Shown here: positions 60,299 to 64,000 of the stretch, piece after piece
How the letters are laid out: every line of letters starts with the position of its first letter
Numbering within the stretch: the first letter of the stretch is position 1
Assembly: GCA_020226215.1 (NCBI GenBank)
Contig: CM035232.1
Location: 49,538,179-49,602,178, forward strand
DNA from: Sindora glabra
Lineage: Eukaryota > Streptophyta > Magnoliopsida > Fabales > Fabaceae
Reading direction: 5' to 3'
DNA: 64,000 nucleotides
Notes under the pieces: model-generated
Seen by the model: only the letters and a program-made list of their open reading frames with translations
What the model was told of the DNA's origin: nothing
Databases searched by the model: none
Position numbers and translations under genes: made by a program

Positions 60299-61391
60299 TT
60301 ATGTAGGAAAAGAGATAAGAACTAAATGGACAAGTAAGTCCTTAGACAACTCTAACTTTAGTGCTTTTAGTTTTTATGCTAGATGAGACATTTACAAATG
60401 CACTTCCTAATGTTCCTTTGCCTTTATACCTCATGGAAATAAGACTCCATTGAAAGGTACTTGTATTCACTTTTCATTTTTGGAAAGATGTTTCTCAAGT
60501 TCTTTAAGAAACAATTTAGCATCATTCTCATCAAACATTGTACCCTTGAAAGTTTCTAGAGTTACATGTTTTATGATCATAAGACCATATGATTAAGCAT
60601 TCTCACTTTTCCAAATCCCTCTTAGCATAAGAGGAAATTGCATCCATAAAAGTAGAGGTCACTTATCCTGAAGAGCAAGGTCTAGATCTATATAACCAAG
60701 AATGATCATGAAATTCTCTTTCTAATTTAAAGTTTGTTCCATTAAGCATGGAGGTGAAATTAATATTTATAGATGTTGAAGTAGCAAAAGCATTCATTGA
60801 ATCCAGAGCAAAATAAACAAAGCAACAAGCTTATAAATTAAAATTTGAATTCAACTTGATTAACAAATTCAAATAATAGCAAGTCTCATCACAAGATACC
60901 TAGCATAACATTGAAATTTTGTCTTTGGATAGAAAAATTAACTTATAAGTGGTACTTTTAGTGTAAAAATCAAATATTGACAATAAATTCCTGTCAAGTA
61001 ATAAACTTTTCTTTAGACTGACTTAATATTCATATGAAAAATATGATAATTGTCATATACTTATTGCTGCAAGTATATTTGAATTTTGGCCAAATAACAA
61101 CCTTCTTTTGGGCTAGTCATTACCCACATAAAACCTAAACTCATAACCATCTTAATATTTCAAATTAATCAATCTACACAAGAGAGGTTACCTTGGTAAT
61201 ATGTTATTTCAATCAATAAATTTAAAATATCAAACACCCAAAAATAAAGAATAAAATATGTCAAAATTCAACTCTGGATCTATAACTATATATAATCTAT
61301 CAATCTAAATTTGTAAAATAGTATAAACATTGACATCATATATATCCTGAATATCACTAACATACATATATATACATGTACATGTATATTA

Positions 61392-61433
<42 letters not shown>

Positions 61434-64000
61434 ATATATATATGTATGTATATATATATATTTCTGTATCCTAATATGTATAAGTTTATAAGACAAGATG
61501 GTAATAAAAATGCAAACTATTTTATGTTGGATTTTTTTTGTAACAAGAGACTAATATATATATAATTTGGCTTGAGATTGTCGGGTAGAATATGAGGTAG
61601 TCCTTGAAAATCCTAATTTCTCATATATTATATGATTTTTTAAGTAATCTCTATTCAACGTCTATTTGTAAAGCTAAGTGGCCTCACATAACTCAAACTT
61701 TGGACTAATTAGCACAACGAACACACATCCTTGTATTACCCATTATATATGTTTTTGAACAACATGCAATCCTTTAAATTGTATCTTCAACATGCATTCA
61801 AAGCATATATAAAATTACAAACATCATATATCCTTAACATAGAGGCTGTATATAAAATTTCAATATATATATATAGAACTTCATAAATTTCAACACAGAT
61901 TCAAAACATCACGAACATAGCAACTGATTTATGTATAAAAAGGACATCATAAGTACAAAGTATGCTGAATCCAAAATAATGAACCTATTATATCCATATA
62001 GATGTATATCAATCCATATATATGTGTGTGTATTTGTTTACAGCTAAACACGTGCATATAATTCTATATATATCAAAATGCAATAATGTTAACCCCAACA
62101 TCAAACCATGATTCAAACACCAATAATAACACACAATTAGACTTTATCCAAATAATAGTAATCAAATCATAAGCCAAATTAATAAATTTTCTTCTTAATA
62201 ATTTAACATGAAAGCTCTAATATCAATTGTTAGTAAAAACATTAATTATGATAATGATAAAATCTATTATCAAAATTCAAATCTTTAATATGTAATTATA
62301 AACAATAATAAAAATTACTAGATGTTAAAGTATATTTGGATCCACAAGAATTAATAGGATTATAGTTTTATAGTTCATGATCTTTCAAATTAGTGTAGAT
62401 CAAATTTCTAGAGAAAACCTTTATCTATTTTTTAATGATATGATATCAGAAAATAAAACCATAACGCACAATTAGGATATCATATCATTTTATTTAATTT
62501 ATTTATTTATCTTATTCCTAATTCGTACATCATAATAAGAAATAGGACTTTTAGGTCTTTATGTATAAAAGCACATACTTAATAAGATAATTTATACTCA
62601 TTTATTCTTAAACTTTATTTGATCACTTTAATTTGGAATAAACTTTATAATAATCTATAATAGACAATTATTATTGTTATTTACACATATATACAATGCA
62701 TATGTCCATTAAAAAAATCCAACAATCTCTCCTATTTAAAAAATGCTGATACATAGTGTATCAATGAAAAAAAGAGTCATAAAGATACAAGATAAGGGCT
62801 TAGGTAAGTAATAACAAAAAATTCTTATGTATATAAAATATTGCTCTTTGATATCTTTTATTAATTTTTAAGGATAACTTTAAAATTACATGGGAATGAC
62901 AATCAAAGCCACATTATAAGGTATACTGGTGGAAGCACTTACAAGAGAATACTTGGATCAAAATTCTACCAAAAGAATTTTGATTTAACAATTGTTAAAT
63001 AATTTGCTCCAAAATTTGAGAACGTTGACACATGTCTAGCTAATAATATACAAATTGTATATGCTTATTTATAAGACTATCGAAACTATTTTATGAATTA
63101 AGATAATAAAAAAAATATTAGCATCATTCAATATGCATTAAGTGAATAATGTTTTAATGAATAAATATATGCAGTTAATTAGTTATAAAAATAATTATAT
63201 AAATCTTTATGAATGTAAACTATTGTTATAATTACATTAAAATTATAAATAAATGATTATGAAAAGATAATATAAGTGAATTTGTCTTAGTAAATTATTA
63301 GCAAGTACTAAAAATAATAATGAGATAATTTAATTAATTATAATGATTAAATTATTTTTATTATTTTCAATAATGATAAAAATATTCAAATTAATTCATG
63401 ATGCATTAAATGAATATTGTTTAATTAAAAATTATATGAAATTAATCATATATAAAATCAAAATTTTATAAATCTTTATAAATGTAAATTGCTACTACAA
63501 TTAAATTTAAACAATCGAAGTTATAAGTAAAGGATAATGAAAACACAATAAAATTGATTTCCTAATAATGAATTATTAATAAACATAAAAAATAATGATT
63601 AAATTATTTTAATTAATTGAGATAATATAAAGATTTAAATTAGTTCATTATAAAATAAGAAAATATGACTTTAATATTTAATTATATGCATTTAATCAAT
63701 TATAAAATCCTAATACTAAAAATATGTTTTAATTGATAATTATATGTAATTAATTAGTTATAAAAATAACTTTATACATCTTTATGGCAATCAGCTATTG
63801 CTACAATTACATTAAAACAACTAAAATTATAATTATAGGATTATGAAAAGGTAATATATGTGAATTCCTAATAATGAATTATTAGCAAGCACTAAAAATA
63901 ATAATGGGTGATAATTTAATTGATAGTAATTATTAAACTATTTTGATTATTTTTTATAATGATAAAAAATATTAGAATTAATTCAATATGCATTAGGAAA
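60299..64000. repeat. Near-exact direct copy of 29654-33356 (copia 5' part plus satellite)
   Basis: The sequence after the gap repeats 29654-33356 base for base except for single-base indels, mostly in homopolymers (for example GTTCCC to GTTCC, GAGGGTC to GAGGTC, TTTAAGC to TTAAGC), and a changed TA run near 61387. I noticed no substitutions. It includes part of the copia gag (60299-60755), the primer site, the 5' LTR (62228-62724), ATCTC (62725-62729) and the satellite array (63024-64000). It begins abruptly in mid-gag at the gap, suggesting an assembly redundancy. Confidence 0.93.

Overview
The window reads as plant (eudicot-type) nuclear DNA. It is strongly AT-rich, contains no intact multi-exon host gene that I can recognise, and is made almost entirely of nested and decayed transposable elements. 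Families present are Ty3/gypsy of the Tat and Athila lineages, Ty1/copia, a CACTA remnant, a MITE, Helitron-like ends and AT-rich tandem repeats. No rRNA, tRNA, CRISPR array or bacterial-type operon was seen.

Layout. 1-22965: one very old Tat-lineage Ty3/gypsy element on the + strand. It has a truncated 5' LTR at the window edge, a gag split by later insertions, protease, RT-RNase H, a second RNase H, integrase, an antisense plant-mobile-domain (PMD) region and a 3' LTR. Inside its gag sit a solo LTR (1148-3738, +), an AT-rich insertion (about 4401-5445) and a tandem pair of minus-strand LTRs (5656-8731 and about 8732-11485). 24641-25400: AT microsatellite and AT-rich tandem repeat. 26034-32083: a complete but dead Ty1/copia element on the minus strand, with 497-bp LTRs and a perfect 5-bp target duplication (ATCTC). 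32379-41639: AT-rich satellite, a 151-bp MITE, a 23-bp minisatellite, two possible Helitron 3' ends and unassigned DNA.

41640-56838: the most striking object, an Athila-lineage element of about 15.2 kb flanked by ATTAG on both sides. Its gag-pol (minus strand, 46405-51603) is interrupted by only three in-frame stop codons. Downstream of pol, where Athila elements may carry an env-like ORF, it has two cargo genes instead. One is a small Cys-cluster protein of unknown function (about 182 codons). The other is an intron-free homologue of the plant cytokinin-activating enzyme LOG. The whole 3' half (cargo genes, polypurine tracts, LTR) occurs a second time in inverted orientation upstream of gag, replacing most of the 5' LTR, the primer site and the leader. 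The result is a 5.5-kb gag-pol core between inverted arms of 4.5-4.6 kb. The right-arm LOG-like ORF is intact (225 codons), but its diagnostic active-site motif is changed. The left copy has a nonsense codon.

56839-60198: a CACTA (En/Spm-type) coding remnant and unassigned AT-rich DNA. 60199-60298: a 100-N gap. 60299-64000: a nearly exact copy of 29654-33356. The only differences I noticed are 1-base indels and a changed AT run, so it is probably a scaffold redundancy rather than a biological duplication.

Nothing here forms a working pathway. The most interesting hypothesis is a retrotransposon that captured host-gene cDNAs and became a giant inverted repeat able to make hairpin RNA against those genes and itself.
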